Assembly: GCF_001598695.1 (NCBI RefSeq)
Contig: NZ_BCZK01000007.1
Location: forward strand, 1 to 64,000
Source: Klebsiella oxytoca NBRC 105695
GTDB taxonomy: Bacteria; Pseudomonadota; Gammaproteobacteria; Enterobacterales; Enterobacteriaceae
DNA length: 64,000 nt
Reading direction: 5' to 3'
Below are positions 18,901-27,924 of this stretch, piece by piece. The position numbers and the translations under genes were made by a program. How positions within the stretch are numbered: the stretch's first letter is position 1; each line of letters starts with the position of its first letter. The notes beneath the pieces are model-generated. The model searched no databases. It saw nothing but the letters and a program-made list of their open reading frames with translations, and had not been told where the DNA came from.

Positions 18901-20745
18901 TTAATCGTCGAGGAAGCTACGCAGCACTTCAGAACGGCTCGGATGGCGCAGTTTACGCAGCGCCTTCGCTTCGATCTGACGGATACGTTCGCGGGTTACG
19001 TCGAACTGTTTACCCACTTCTTCCAGCGTGTGATCGGTATTCATGTCAATACCAAAGCGCATACGCAGGACTTTTGCTTCACGGGCGGTCAGGCCAGCCA
19101 GAACGTCATGGGTGGCGGCGCGCAGGCTCTCAGTGGTGGCAGAGTCCAGCGGCAGCTCGAGGGTGTTATCCTCGATGAAATCTCCCAGATGCGAATCTTC
19201 ATCGTCGCCAATCGGCGTTTCCATGGAGATCGGCTCTTTGGCGATTTTCAGCACCTTACGGATTTTATCTTCCGGCATCAGCATACGCTCGGCCAGCTCT
19301 TCCGGCGTCGGTTCGCGGCCCATCTCCTGCAGCATCTGGCGGGAAATACGGTTGAGCTTGTTGATAGTCTCAATCATATGCACCGGGATACGGATGGTGC
19401 GCGCCTGGTCTGCGATAGAGCGGGTGATCGCCTGACGGATCCACCAGGTTGCGTAGGTGGAGAACTTGTAGCCGCGGCGGTATTCAAACTTATCTACCGC
19501 TTTCATCAGACCGATGTTACCTTCCTGGATCAGATCGAGGAACTGCAGACCGCGGTTGGTGTATTTCTTGGCGATCGAGATAACCAGACGCAGGTTCGCT
19601 TCAACCATCTCTTTCTTCGCGCGGCGCGCTTTCGCTTCACCGATGGACATGCGACGGTTGATATCTTTTACCTGCTCAATGGTCAGGCCGGTCTCTTGTT
19701 CAATCTGCTGCAGTTTCATCAGGCCGCGCTGAACGTCTTCTTTCACGTCAAGCAGCTTTTCTGACCACGGCTTATTCATCGCGATGGCCGCATTGAACCA
19801 GGTTTCGCTGGTTTCGTTGCCGGTAAACAGAGTGATGAAGTTTTTCTTCGGCATTTTGCACTGCTCAACGCACAGCTTCATGATGATACGTTCTTGAGTA
19901 CGAACGCGATCCATCATGATGCGCATGCTGTTAACCAGGTAATCGAACTGCTTCGGCACCAGGCGGAACTGTTTGAACACTTCAGACAGCTTGAGAATCT
20001 CTTCCTGCGCTGCGGCGTGGCTACGACCTTTCGCTTTGATGGTATCGCGGGTCAGTTCGTACTGCGTGCGCAGCTCGGCGAATTTCTCGCGCGCCAGCTC
20101 AGGATCGATGCTGTTGTCATCATCGCTGCTGTCGTCGTCTTCTTCTTCATCTTCGTCTTCGTCGTCATCCATCTCTTCCTGAGAGAGTTCAGAACCGACG
20201 TGCGTCGCCGTTGGCGCCATGTCTTCTTCGGCGTTCGGGTCAACAAAACCGGTGATCAGATCGGACAGACGCGCCTCTTCCGCCTCAACGCGATCGTACT
20301 GCTCCAGCAGATAGGTGATGGCTTCCGGGTATTCAGCAACCGAGCACTGCACCTGGTTAATACCGTCTTCGATACGTTTAGCGATGTCGATTTCGCCTTC
20401 GCGCGTCAGCAGCTCGACGGTACCCATTTCACGCATGTACATGCGCACCGGGTCGGTTGTGCGTCCGATTTCAGACTCAACGCTGGAGAGAACCTGCGCC
20501 GCAGCTTCTTCCGCATCTTCGTCAGTATTGTTGTTAGTTTCAGCAAGCAAAAGATCATCGGCATCCGGTGCTTCTTCCATCACCTGAATGCCCATGTCGT
20601 TGATCATTTGGATGATGTCTTCGATCTGATCGGAGTCGACGATATCTTCCGGCAGATGGTCATTGACCTCGGCATAGGTCAGATAGCCTTGCTCCTTACC
20701 TCGTTGGACAAGAAGCTTCAGCTGTGACTGCGGGTTTTGCTCCAT
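18901..20745 (-). CDS. rpoD: RNA polymerase primary sigma factor RpoD (sigma-70)
   Basis: Housekeeping sigma factor directing RNA polymerase to -35/-10 promoters. 614 residues (E. coli 613). Region 1.1 starts [16 protein letters not shown]; an acidic Asp/Glu-rich stretch lies near residues 190-215. Region 2 contains [20 protein letters not shown] and [13 protein letters not shown] (-10 recognition); the region 4 helix-turn-helix is [20 protein letters not shown]. The start is set at MEQNPQ by family length, and the 19 codons before it are not used. Third gene of the macromolecular synthesis operon, about 150 bp after dnaG, with an internal heat-shock promoter inside dnaG. Confidence 0.97.
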   Translation of the reverse strand: MEQNPQSQLKLLVQRGKEQGYLTYAEVNDHLPEDIVDSDQIEDIIQMINDMGIQVMEEAPDADDLLLAETNNNTDEDAEEAAAQVLSSVESEIGRTTDPVRMYMREMGTVELLTREGEIDIAKRIEDGINQVQCSVAEYPEAITYLLEQYDRVEAEEARLSDLITGFVDPNAEEDMAPTATHVGSELSQEEMDDDEDEDEEEDDDSSDDDNSIDPELAREKFAELRTQYELTRDTIKAKGRSHAAAQEEILKLSEVFKQFRLVPKQFDYLVNSMRIMMDRVRTQERIIMKLCVEQCKMPKKNFITLFTGNETSETWFNAAIAMNKPWSEKLLDVKEDVQRGLMKLQQIEQETGLTIEQVKDINRRMSIGEAKARRAKKEMVEANLRLVISIAKKYTNRGLQFLDLIQEGNIGLMKAVDKFEYRRGYKFSTYATWWIRQAITRSIADQARTIRIPVHMIETINKLNRISRQMLQEMGREPTPEELAERMLMPEDKIRKVLKIAKEPISMETPIGDDEDSHLGDFIEDNTLELPLDSATTESLRAATHDVLAGLTAREAKVLRMRFGIDMNTDHTLEEVGKQFDVTRERIRQIEAKALRKLRHPSRSEVLRSFLDD

Positions 20746-20894
20746 AAGACGGTATCCACACTTAATTCGTTTGATTGGTGTAAGCAGATGAACTGCCAAC
20801 ATTTAAAGCGAGGGCGTACTTATATTTTTGCCGCTGCGCCTCGCGCGGCTGTCGGGGTCTTCCCGAACGATATTCGGCACTTAAGCCGTTAAAT

Positions 20895-22637
20895 TCATTT
20901 TTTTTCCAGGGCTTGTCTGATTTCCCAGAACTCCCGGCGTTCTTCACTGCTTAAACCGTGAGTGCGGTCGCGAGCTATCAACTCTTCTTGCCGCTGTTCA
21001 AGCATTGCATCAAAAATTCGGTTTAGCGTGTCGGTGAACATTTTTTCAACATTCTCATCCCTTATATCGTTCCAGGCTGAGAGTTTTTCAAGTGTTGAGT
21101 ATTCACTAGTCCCGCGATAGTTCTCTAATAGCTGCCCCGTGGTCAGGCCCGGCTGCGCAACACAGAGGTTCACCAGCTCGGAGAAGAGGCTGAGTCCCGG
21201 TAATTTGCTCTGCGCCAGCCCCTGCAAAGGCGGCACCAGCGGCGCCAGATTGGGGTTCTGCACCAGCAGTCCTATAAGTATACGCATAGGCGTCTGTTTT
21301 ATCTGCTGAGCCGGGCGTACGACGCCACTTTCTGCCTGTTTCGGCATTAAACGATCAAGCTGGGTATCATCAAAAATGCCCAGCTTCAGGCCCAGCATCT
21401 GGCGCAGCTGAATACGATGCGCATCGCCAGGCACCTGGCTAATGAGCGGCAGCGCTAGTGCGGCCAGCTGCGTACTGCCATCCGGCGAACTCAGATCGAC
21501 CTGCGGTAAGAGACTGTTAAATAAAAACATGGAGAGCGGCTGAGCCTGCTCCATCCGTGCTTCAAAAGCCTCTTTACCCTCTTTACGTACCAGCGTATCC
21601 GGATCTTCACCATCGGGCAGGAACATAAAGCGTAGCTGACGACCATCGGTCATGTACGGCATTGCCGTTTCCAGCGCACGCCATGCGGCATCTCGACCGG
21701 CGCGGTCGCCGTCGTAACAGCAAATTACGTTGTTCGTCGCACGGAATAATATATGCATGTGGTCGGCCGTGGTCGATGTACCCAGCGATGCAACGGCATA
21801 GTTAATACCGTACTGCGCCAGAGCGACGACATCCATATACCCTTCGACAACCAGCAACCGCGGTGGTTCTGCCTGGTGCTGCTGCGCTTCATAAAGGCCG
21901 TAAAGCTGGCGGCCCTTATGGAAAATATCGGTCTCCGGGGAGTTGAGGTATTTCGGCGTATCGTTACCCAGTACGCGACCACCAAATCCAATCACCCGGC
22001 CTCGTTTGTCGCGAATCGGAAACATCACGCGATTGCGGAAACGGTCGTAAGTTCTTCCCTGGTCATTATTGACCAGCATTCCGGCATCGAGCAGCAGTTT
22101 CCTGTTGTCGACATTACCGCCGAAACGTTTTAATGCGTTATCCCAGCCTGGCGGCGCAAAACCAATAGCAAACTGCTGGACAACTTCGGCACTCAGGCCG
22201 CGTTGCTCCAGGTACTGGCGCGCAGGTTCGGCATTAGGTTGGTTGAAGGATTGTTGATAAAAGTCATTTAACCCTTCCATTAGCTGATAGAGATTTTGCC
22301 GCTGATGGCGCTCTATCTGACTCAGGCCCGTTCCGGCTTCATACGGCACTTCAAGATTATGCATAGCAGCCAGCTCTTCGACGGTTTCCACGAACTCGAG
22401 CTTGTCGTAGTTCATCAGGAAGTCGATAGCGTTGCCGTGCGCACCGCAGCCAAAGCAGTGGTAAAACTGTTTTTCACCGTTGACGGTGAAAGAGGGGGTT
22501 TTTTCGTTATGGAACGGACAGCACGCGTGATAATTCTTGCCCTGCTTTTTCAGCTTCACCCGCGCGTCGATCAGATCGACGATATCGGTGCGCGCCAGCA
22601 GGTCATTGATAAATACTCGTGGAATTCGTCCAGCCAT
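20895..22637 (-). CDS. dnaG: DNA primase DnaG
   Basis: Synthesises RNA primers for replication forks, working with DnaB helicase. 580 residues (E. coli 581). Zinc-binding domain with C40, H43, C61 and C64 (CCPFHNEKTPSF, YHCFGCG), the catalytic TOPRIM core around LLVVEGYMDVVAL and CCYDGDRAGRDA, and a C-terminal DnaB-interaction domain. The start is MAGRIPRVF, six codons inside the longest frame, with GGGG just upstream. An ERIC element ends 10 bp upstream of this ATG, so its ribosome binding site is right at the repeat edge. Confidence 0.97.
   Translation of the reverse strand: MAGRIPRVFINDLLARTDIVDLIDARVKLKKQGKNYHACCPFHNEKTPSFTVNGEKQFYHCFGCGAHGNAIDFLMNYDKLEFVETVEELAAMHNLEVPYEAGTGLSQIERHQRQNLYQLMEGLNDFYQQSFNQPNAEPARQYLEQRGLSAEVVQQFAIGFAPPGWDNALKRFGGNVDNRKLLLDAGMLVNNDQGRTYDRFRNRVMFPIRDKRGRVIGFGGRVLGNDTPKYLNSPETDIFHKGRQLYGLYEAQQHQAEPPRLLVVEGYMDVVALAQYGINYAVASLGTSTTADHMHILFRATNNVICCYDGDRAGRDAAWRALETAMPYMTDGRQLRFMFLPDGEDPDTLVRKEGKEAFEARMEQAQPLSMFLFNSLLPQVDLSSPDGSTQLAALALPLISQVPGDAHRIQLRQMLGLKLGIFDDTQLDRLMPKQAESGVVRPAQQIKQTPMRILIGLLVQNPNLAPLVPPLQGLAQSKLPGLSLFSELVNLCVAQPGLTTGQLLENYRGTSEYSTLEKLSAWNDIRDENVEKMFTDTLNRIFDAMLEQRQEELIARDRTHGLSSEERREFWEIRQALEKK
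21063..21092 (-). promoter_or_regulatory. Heat-shock promoter of rpoD inside dnaG
   Basis: Reading leftward, CTTGAAAAACT is followed after about 12 bp by CGATATA. This resembles the sigma-32-dependent P-hs promoter that lies in the dnaG coding region of E. coli and raises rpoD expression after heat shock. It is about 320 bp upstream of the rpoD start. Confidence 0.55.
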
Positions 22638-22647
22638 ATGCCCCGTT

Positions 22648-22774
22648 GTATACACTTCCTCTTCAAACTGCCTCTGCGTTGGCTTCGCTCGTTCACCCCT
22701 GTCGCTTACTTCAGTAAGCTCCGGGGACTTACTCCCTTGCCGCCTTGATGCATCTTGAATGATTGGGTGTATAT
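22648..22774. repeat. ERIC (IRU) element between rpsU and dnaG
   Basis: 127-bp imperfect palindrome running from GTATACAC to GGGTGTATAT, the standard ERIC length. The centre has the hallmark GCTCGTTCACCCCTGTCGCT and CAGTAAGCTCCGGGGACT. It lies between the internal operon terminator and dnaG, is transcribed with the operon, and ends 10 bp before the dnaG start codon. Confidence 0.88.
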
Positions 22775-22785
22775 GCTAATGCATA

Positions 22786-22823
22786 AACGAAAATAAGCCG
22801 CGCATTCCTTTCGGAAGCACGGC
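22786..22823 (-). terminator. Internal attenuating terminator between rpsU and dnaG
   Basis: On the minus strand an imperfect GCCGTGCTTCC-GAAA-GGAATGCGCGGC hairpin is followed by TTATTTT. It corresponds in place to the partial terminator T1 of the E. coli operon, which lets S21 be made in excess over primase. Confidence 0.7.
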
Positions 22824-22870
22824 CTTACAACTACAACTCGGTCTGAATTGAGAGCCTGGCTCCCAACAGA

Positions 22871-23125
<255 letters not shown>

Positions 23126-23156
23126 TCAACGCCAGCTTATTTCAAAATGGTGCGGA

Positions 23157-23186
23157 ATTTTACTGCAATTGCTGCTGCTTTGTAAA
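23157..23186 (-). promoter_or_regulatory. Candidate rpsU operon promoter
   Basis: Reading leftward, TTTACA (23186-23181), an 18-bp spacer and TAAAAT (23162-23157) form a good sigma-70 promoter about 70 bp upstream of rpsU. A second -10-like TATACT is at 23234-23229. The E. coli operon also has tandem promoters here. The same region must hold the tsaD promoter in the other direction. Confidence 0.45.
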
Positions 23187-23323
23187 GCACCGACGCGATT
23201 TTTGAAAGGGACTTTTATAAGGACAGGGAGTATACACGAAGTGAGCGCCAGGGGTGAGGAAAGTTTTACATCAACCCGCATTGGTCCTACACTGCGCGGT
23301 ATTGAAACGAGGTAAAACTAGCC

Positions 23324-24337
23324 ATGCGTGTACTGGGAATTGAAACATCCTGCGATGAAACCGGCATCGCCATTTATGATGACGAAAAAGGTCTGTTAGC
23401 CAACCAGCTGTATAGTCAGGTGAAATTGCACGCTGACTACGGCGGCGTGGTGCCCGAGCTGGCCTCGCGCGACCACGTACGTAAAACCGTCCCCCTGATT
23501 CAGGCGGCGCTCAAGGAAGCCGGGCTGACGGCAAAAGATATTGATGCCGTTGCGTATACGGCGGGCCCAGGCCTGGTTGGCGCGCTGCTGGTCGGCGCGA
23601 CGGTAGGCCGCTCGCTGGCCTTCGCCTGGAACGTGCCGGCGATCCCGGTGCACCATATGGAAGGGCATCTGTTGGCGCCGATGCTGGAAGATAATCCGCC
23701 GCAGTATCCGTTTGTCGCGCTACTGGTTTCCGGCGGCCATACCCAGCTGATTAGCGTCACCGGTATTGGCCAGTATGAGCTGTTAGGCGAGTCGATTGAC
23801 GACGCGGCAGGGGAAGCCTTCGATAAGACGGCTAAACTGCTCGGCCTGGATTACCCTGGCGGCCCGATGCTGTCGAAGATGGCCTCCCAGGGCACCGAAG
23901 GGCGTTTTGTCTTTCCGCGCCCGATGACCGACCGTCCCGGGCTGGATTTTAGCTTCTCAGGCCTGAAAACCTTTGCTGCCAACACCATCCGTAGCAACGG
24001 CGATGACGACCAGACGCGCGCCGATATCGCCCGCGCTTTCGAAGACGCGGTCGTGGATACGCTGATGATCAAGTGCCGCCGGGCGCTGGAGCAAACCGGT
24101 TTTAAACGGCTGGTGATGGCTGGCGGCGTCAGCGCTAACCGTACGCTGCGCGCGAAGCTGGCGGAAATGATGAAAAAGCGCGGCGGGGAAGTCTTCTATG
24201 CCCGTCCTGAATTCTGTACCGATAACGGTGCGATGATTGCCTATGCGGGTATGGTTCGTCTGCGTTCCGGGGCAAAAGCGGAGCTGGGCGTCACCGTTCG
24301 TCCGCGCTGGCCGCTGGCTGAACTTCCGGCGGCATAA
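23324..24337 (+). CDS. tsaD: tRNA N6-threonylcarbamoyltransferase subunit TsaD
   Basis: Catalytic subunit that transfers threonylcarbamoyl from TC-AMP to A37 of ANN-reading tRNAs, acting with TsaB and TsaE. 337 residues as in E. coli. ASKHA fold; metal ligands His111 and His115 in HHMEGH, phosphate motifs [10 protein letters not shown] and SGGHTQL, and the late [12 protein letters not shown] and [12 protein letters not shown]. It is divergent from rpsU. Confidence 0.97.
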   Translation: MRVLGIETSCDETGIAIYDDEKGLLANQLYSQVKLHADYGGVVPELASRDHVRKTVPLIQAALKEAGLTAKDIDAVAYTAGPGLVGALLVGATVGRSLAFAWNVPAIPVHHMEGHLLAPMLEDNPPQYPFVALLVSGGHTQLISVTGIGQYELLGESIDDAAGEAFDKTAKLLGLDYPGGPMLSKMASQGTEGRFVFPRPMTDRPGLDFSFSGLKTFAANTIRSNGDDDQTRADIARAFEDAVVDTLMIKCRRALEQTGFKRLVMAGGVSANRTLRAKLAEMMKKRGGEVFYARPEFCTDNGAMIAYAGMVRLRSGAKAELGVTVRPRWPLAELPAA

Positions 24338-24351
24338 TTTCTGCTGTTTTA

Positions 24352-24374
24352 CAGGCCGACGTCCTGTCGGCCTG
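24352..24374. terminator. Stem-loop between tsaD and the NCS1 permease gene
   Basis: Perfect 9-bp stem CAGGCCGAC / GTCGGCCTG with a 5-nt loop between convergent genes; only a short pyrimidine tail follows on the plus strand. Confidence 0.6.
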
Positions 24375-24384
24375 CCTTCTCGAC

Positions 24385-25992
24385 TTATTCCATACTCTTA
24401 CACAGCGAGCAAATCGCCCCCTGATGTTTATGCGAATGCATCACGTCAGGACGTTCGTACTCTTCCCGGCAGCTCAGGCAGCGGTAAACGGTGATCGACG
24501 CATTACCCTGCGCATCGTAGCGCGGCTCGGCGATACCGTCATCGCGCTGTTTAATGTAATAGCGCCCGCGGGTGGCGATTCCCATGACCGGCGTCATCAC
24601 GAACGCTACCGCCAGCGCGATCAGCGGCGAGAACGGTGCCAGGGTGTCGCCTAACAGGCCGAAGAAGGCGCTAATCGAAAGGCCTGCCGCGAGGGCAAAA
24701 GAGACTACGCCTACCGGGTTGACGTTGTAGATCATCCCGCGGCGATACTCCGGCTGCGCCGGCGCCAGCTTCATCACCCCTTTATTGACGGTGATATCGG
24801 TGGCGACCACCACCACCCAGGCGATGGCAAAGTTAGAGTAGAAGCCGAGGATCCACGCCAGAGCGCTAAACATGTCGCCCTCCATCAGGGCGAGAGCAAT
24901 CGTCAGGTTGACGATGACGAAAATAATTCTCCCCGGATAACGTTTGGTGGTGCGCGTCCAGGCGCTGGTCCACGCCAGCGAGCCGGAATAGGCGTTAGTG
25001 ACGTTTATTTTTATCTGCGAGATAACCACCAGCACCACCGCGAGGGTGAGCGCCAGCCAGCCGGGGACCAGGTTATCGAAGACGCTGACGAACTGCTGTA
25101 CCGGTTCGGTGTTGTGCACCGCCGGGAAGCGGGTCAGCAGATAGAACCCGAGAAAAGCGCCGATAATCTGTTTAATCGCACCTAACACGACCCAGCCCGG
25201 ACCGGCGGAGAACACCGCCAGCCACCAGCTTTTGCTGTTTTCTGCGGTCTTCGGCGGCATAAAGCGCAGGTAGTCGATCTGCTCGCCAATCTGCATGATC
25301 AGCGACAGGCATACCCCCGCGCCGAGCATAATGGCGGTTAAATCTACCGTTGCGGCGTGGTTTTTACCGGCGAAGTTCATAAACCCATCCACCAGATCCG
25401 GGTCTTTGGCGATAAGCCAGGCCACCGGAACCACCATCAGGACCAGCCACAGCGGCGTCGTCCAGACCTGAAGGCGAGTCAGCGCTTTCATGCCGTAGAC
25501 CACCAGCGGCAATACCATCAGGGTGGCGATGAGGTAGCCCATCCACAGCGGGATCCCTAAGCCCACCAGCAGCCCCTGCGCCATAATCGAGCCTTCGAGG
25601 GCGAAAAAGATAAAGGTAAATCCGGCAAAGATAATGCTGGTGATCACCGAGCCAAAGTAGCCGAAACCGGCGCTGCGGGTGATTAAGTCGAGGTCGATGT
25701 TATAGCGCGCGGCGGTAATCGCCAGCGGAATACCGGTAAGAAAAATAACCAGTGCCGCCAGCAGGATCGCGTAAATCGCATTGGTGGTACCCCAGGCCAT
25801 GCCGATGCTGGCGCCGATAGAAAAGTCGGCCAGGTAGGCGATACCGCCTAATGCCGTCACCGCGACAACCCCCGGTCCCCAGCGGCGAAAGCTCAGCGGG
25901 GCATAGCGAAGCGTATAGTCTTCCAGCGTTTCTTTGGAGCCGGAGGCACTGGTTTGCGCAGGTAAATCAGTTTTTATATCCAGTGATGACAT
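24385..25992 (-). CDS. NCS1-family permease with C-terminal Cys-rich tail
   Basis: Inner-membrane transporter of the nucleobase-cation-symport-1 family (purine, cytosine, allantoin and related substrates), 535 residues, about 12 hydrophobic segments between residues 45 and 480. Family-type stretches are GIAYLADFSIGASIGMAWG and QIKINVTNAYSGSLAW. After the membrane domain an extra tail carries CLSC and, about 25 residues on, CSLC with HSHKHQ between, which looks like a small zinc ribbon. The start is the second ATG because AAGGA is 6 nt before it. It lies just downstream of ureG on the same strand, with a hairpin between, so its substrate may be a urea-yielding purine derivative such as allantoin; that is inference. 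Confidence 0.8.
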   Translation of the reverse strand: MSSLDIKTDLPAQTSASGSKETLEDYTLRYAPLSFRRWGPGVVAVTALGGIAYLADFSIGASIGMAWGTTNAIYAILLAALVIFLTGIPLAITAARYNIDLDLITRSAGFGYFGSVITSIIFAGFTFIFFALEGSIMAQGLLVGLGIPLWMGYLIATLMVLPLVVYGMKALTRLQVWTTPLWLVLMVVPVAWLIAKDPDLVDGFMNFAGKNHAATVDLTAIMLGAGVCLSLIMQIGEQIDYLRFMPPKTAENSKSWWLAVFSAGPGWVVLGAIKQIIGAFLGFYLLTRFPAVHNTEPVQQFVSVFDNLVPGWLALTLAVVLVVISQIKINVTNAYSGSLAWTSAWTRTTKRYPGRIIFVIVNLTIALALMEGDMFSALAWILGFYSNFAIAWVVVVATDITVNKGVMKLAPAQPEYRRGMIYNVNPVGVVSFALAAGLSISAFFGLLGDTLAPFSPLIALAVAFVMTPVMGIATRGRYYIKQRDDGIAEPRYDAQGNASITVYRCLSCREEYERPDVMHSHKHQGAICSLCKSME

Positions 25993-26104
25993 AGTCATTC
26001 CTTAATGGTTGGGCATGACTGGAATTAGCAAACCTTATGCCACATCGCAGGGCAGGCGCTGTCAGGGCTTCATGAAGGGGATGGCTAAAGAGAGGGCAGG
26101 GTAT

Positions 26105-26138
26105 GCACCATCCCGACATCTTTGCGTCGGGATGGTGC
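26105..26138 (-). terminator. Stem-loop downstream of ureG
   Basis: Perfect 13-bp stem GCACCATCCCGAC / GTCGGGATGGTGC with an 8-nt loop about 6 bp after the ureG stop. The T-run is poor, so some read-through into the permease gene is possible. Confidence 0.65.
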
Positions 26139-26143
26139 AGAGG

Positions 26144-26761
26144 TTATTTGCCAAGCATGCCTTTGTCTTCGATAAAGGCGATGATATTTTGCAGGCCGTC
26201 GCCGCTTTTCAGGTTGGTGAAGCTCCACGGACGTTCGCCGCGCATGCGCAGGGTATCGCGCTCCATCACTTCCAGAGACGCGCCCACGTACGGTGCAAGA
26301 TCGGTTTTGTTGATCACCAGGAAGTCGGATTTGGTGATCCCCGGCCCGCCTTTGCGCGGGATCTTTTCCCCTTCCGCCACGTCGATGACGTAGATGGTGA
26401 GATCCGCCAGCTCCGGGCTGAAGGTCGCGCTCAAGTTATCGCCGCCGCTTTCTACAAAGATCAGATCGAGATTGCCGAATTTCTCGCTTAGCGCTTCCAC
26501 TGCGGCCAGGTTCATCGATGCGTCTTCGCGAATGGCGGTATGCGGGCAGCCGCCGGTTTCGACGCCGACAATTCGCTCTGGCTCCAGGGCGCCGGCTTCG
26601 GTGAGAATGCGCTGATCTTCTTTGGTGTAGATATCGTTGGTCACCACCGCCAGCTGCCAGGTGTCGCGCATGGCTTTGCAGAGGGCTTCCAGCAGCGCGG
26701 TTTTTCCGGAGCCGACCGGGCCGCCGACGCCGACGCGCAGCGGTTGCTTAATTATGTTCAT
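26144..26761 (-). CDS. ureG: Urease accessory GTPase UreG
   Basis: SIMIBI-class GTPase that powers nickel delivery to apo-urease in complex with UreD and UreF, receiving nickel from UreE. 205 residues, the usual length. P-loop GGPVGSGKT at about 13-21, the metal-binding CPH motif in [13 protein letters not shown], and NKTD for guanine specificity. The start is MNIIKQPL because AGGAGAAG stands just upstream. It is the last gene of ureDABCEFG. Confidence 0.97.
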   Translation of the reverse strand: MNIIKQPLRVGVGGPVGSGKTALLEALCKAMRDTWQLAVVTNDIYTKEDQRILTEAGALEPERIVGVETGGCPHTAIREDASMNLAAVEALSEKFGNLDLIFVESGGDNLSATFSPELADLTIYVIDVAEGEKIPRKGGPGITKSDFLVINKTDLAPYVGASLEVMERDTLRMRGERPWSFTNLKSGDGLQNIIAFIEDKGMLGK

Positions 26762-26769
26762 ATCTTCTC

Positions 26770-27444
26770 CTAAGAACGGAATAATCGGGAATACTGGGTT
26801 TCGTGCCGCGAGGAAGCGATAGCCGCAAGCGGCGTCGCCGAACCGATTGCGCAATCCGGGGCCGCAAGGGCGCTGTCCATGTCCGCCGCATAGCGGTCGC
26901 ACAGGCGCAGAATCAACTGCTGGGCCGCCTGCTGGCCGAAGGGCACCAGCTTGACGCCCGCCATCACCGCGCTTTCAATCCAGCTATAGCCAAGGCTCAG
27001 GGCCAGGTCAGTAATGGCTATTTGCCAGCGTACGCCAAGCCACGCCATACCGGTTAACTGGCTTTGCTGACACAGCTTGCGCCACTCGGGCGGGCAGTCC
27101 GGCTGCCAGTCGGCCAGCAGCCGGGTGAAGGCTGCGCCGCGGTTGCGCTCTTCATCGCGCAGCTCGCGGGTTTCCCGGCAGGCGAGCAGATAAGCGGTCC
27201 AGCGCCGGGCACAGTCCAGATCGCCCGCTTCGCAGGCCCGGTAGAGCCGGGCAAACAGCGGCAGGTCGACGGTAAAAAAGCTCTGCTCCATCTGCCGCAG
27301 CTGCCAGCGCTCAAAGGCGGCGGTATCCGTTACCCAGCCCGCTTCCACCGCCCACTCCAGCCCCTGGGACCAGCTGTAGCCGCCAACCGGGAGGCTGCTG
27401 CTGGCAAGCTGCATCAGCCGCAGACGTTTTTCCGGCGTCGGCAT
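26770..27444 (-). CDS. ureF: Urease accessory protein UreF
   Basis: 224-residue all-helical accessory protein that bridges UreD and UreG on apo-urease and acts as a fidelity checkpoint for GTP-dependent nickel insertion. Family motifs are [23 protein letters not shown] at the N-terminus and [22 protein letters not shown]. Its ATG directly follows the ureE stop codon with no gap, and it ends 8 nt before ureG, so translation is tightly coupled. Confidence 0.95.
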   Translation of the reverse strand: MPTPEKRLRLMQLASSSLPVGGYSWSQGLEWAVEAGWVTDTAAFERWQLRQMEQSFFTVDLPLFARLYRACEAGDLDCARRWTAYLLACRETRELRDEERNRGAAFTRLLADWQPDCPPEWRKLCQQSQLTGMAWLGVRWQIAITDLALSLGYSWIESAVMAGVKLVPFGQQAAQQLILRLCDRYAADMDSALAAPDCAIGSATPLAAIASSRHETQYSRLFRS

Positions 27445-27915
27445 TTAGTGGCTGTGCTCGTGATTGTGATGATGATGATGGCCGTGCGACTCGCTGGCGT
27501 AGGCGCCGGCTTCCGGTTCAAACGGCAGATGCGCGAAATCCACGGCCAGGCCAAACTGGCGCAGCATATCGTCCAGGACGTGGTCGTGATGGTAGCGCAG
27601 CTCGCCGGGCATAATCTGCAGCGGGACATGGCGATTGCCGAGGTGATAGCAGGCTTTCGCCAGCATAAAAGGATCCTCGCAGCGCACGACCGAAACGGCT
27701 TCATCGGCGGCAATCACTTCAATGAATTCGCTGCCGTTTTCGTTACTGAGAATATCGCCGCCGCGCAGCAGCAGACCGCGCGGCAGCAGCAGGCCCGCCT
27801 GACGGCCATCGTTGAGGGTGACTTTAATACGGCTTTTTACCCGCACGTCAATCGGCAGGGTAACGCTGGCCGTGGCCTGCGCCGGGGTCTCTACCCGCTG
27901 GGTCAAATAAAGCAT
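27445..27915 (-). CDS. ureE: Urease nickel metallochaperone UreE
   Basis: Dimeric nickel chaperone that hands Ni(II) to UreG. 156 residues: peptide-binding domain (about 1-70) and a metal-binding domain with the conserved His of YHLGNRHVPLQI near residue 96. The His-rich C-terminal tail HGHHHHHNHEHSH (9 His in 13) stores further nickel. The tail is typical of Klebsiella urease and absent from many other bacteria. It lies between ureC and ureF. Confidence 0.96.
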   Translation of the reverse strand: MLYLTQRVETPAQATASVTLPIDVRVKSRIKVTLNDGRQAGLLLPRGLLLRGGDILSNENGSEFIEVIAADEAVSVVRCEDPFMLAKACYHLGNRHVPLQIMPGELRYHHDHVLDDMLRQFGLAVDFAHLPFEPEAGAYASESHGHHHHHNHEHSH

Positions 27916-27924
27916 TTGCGCTCC

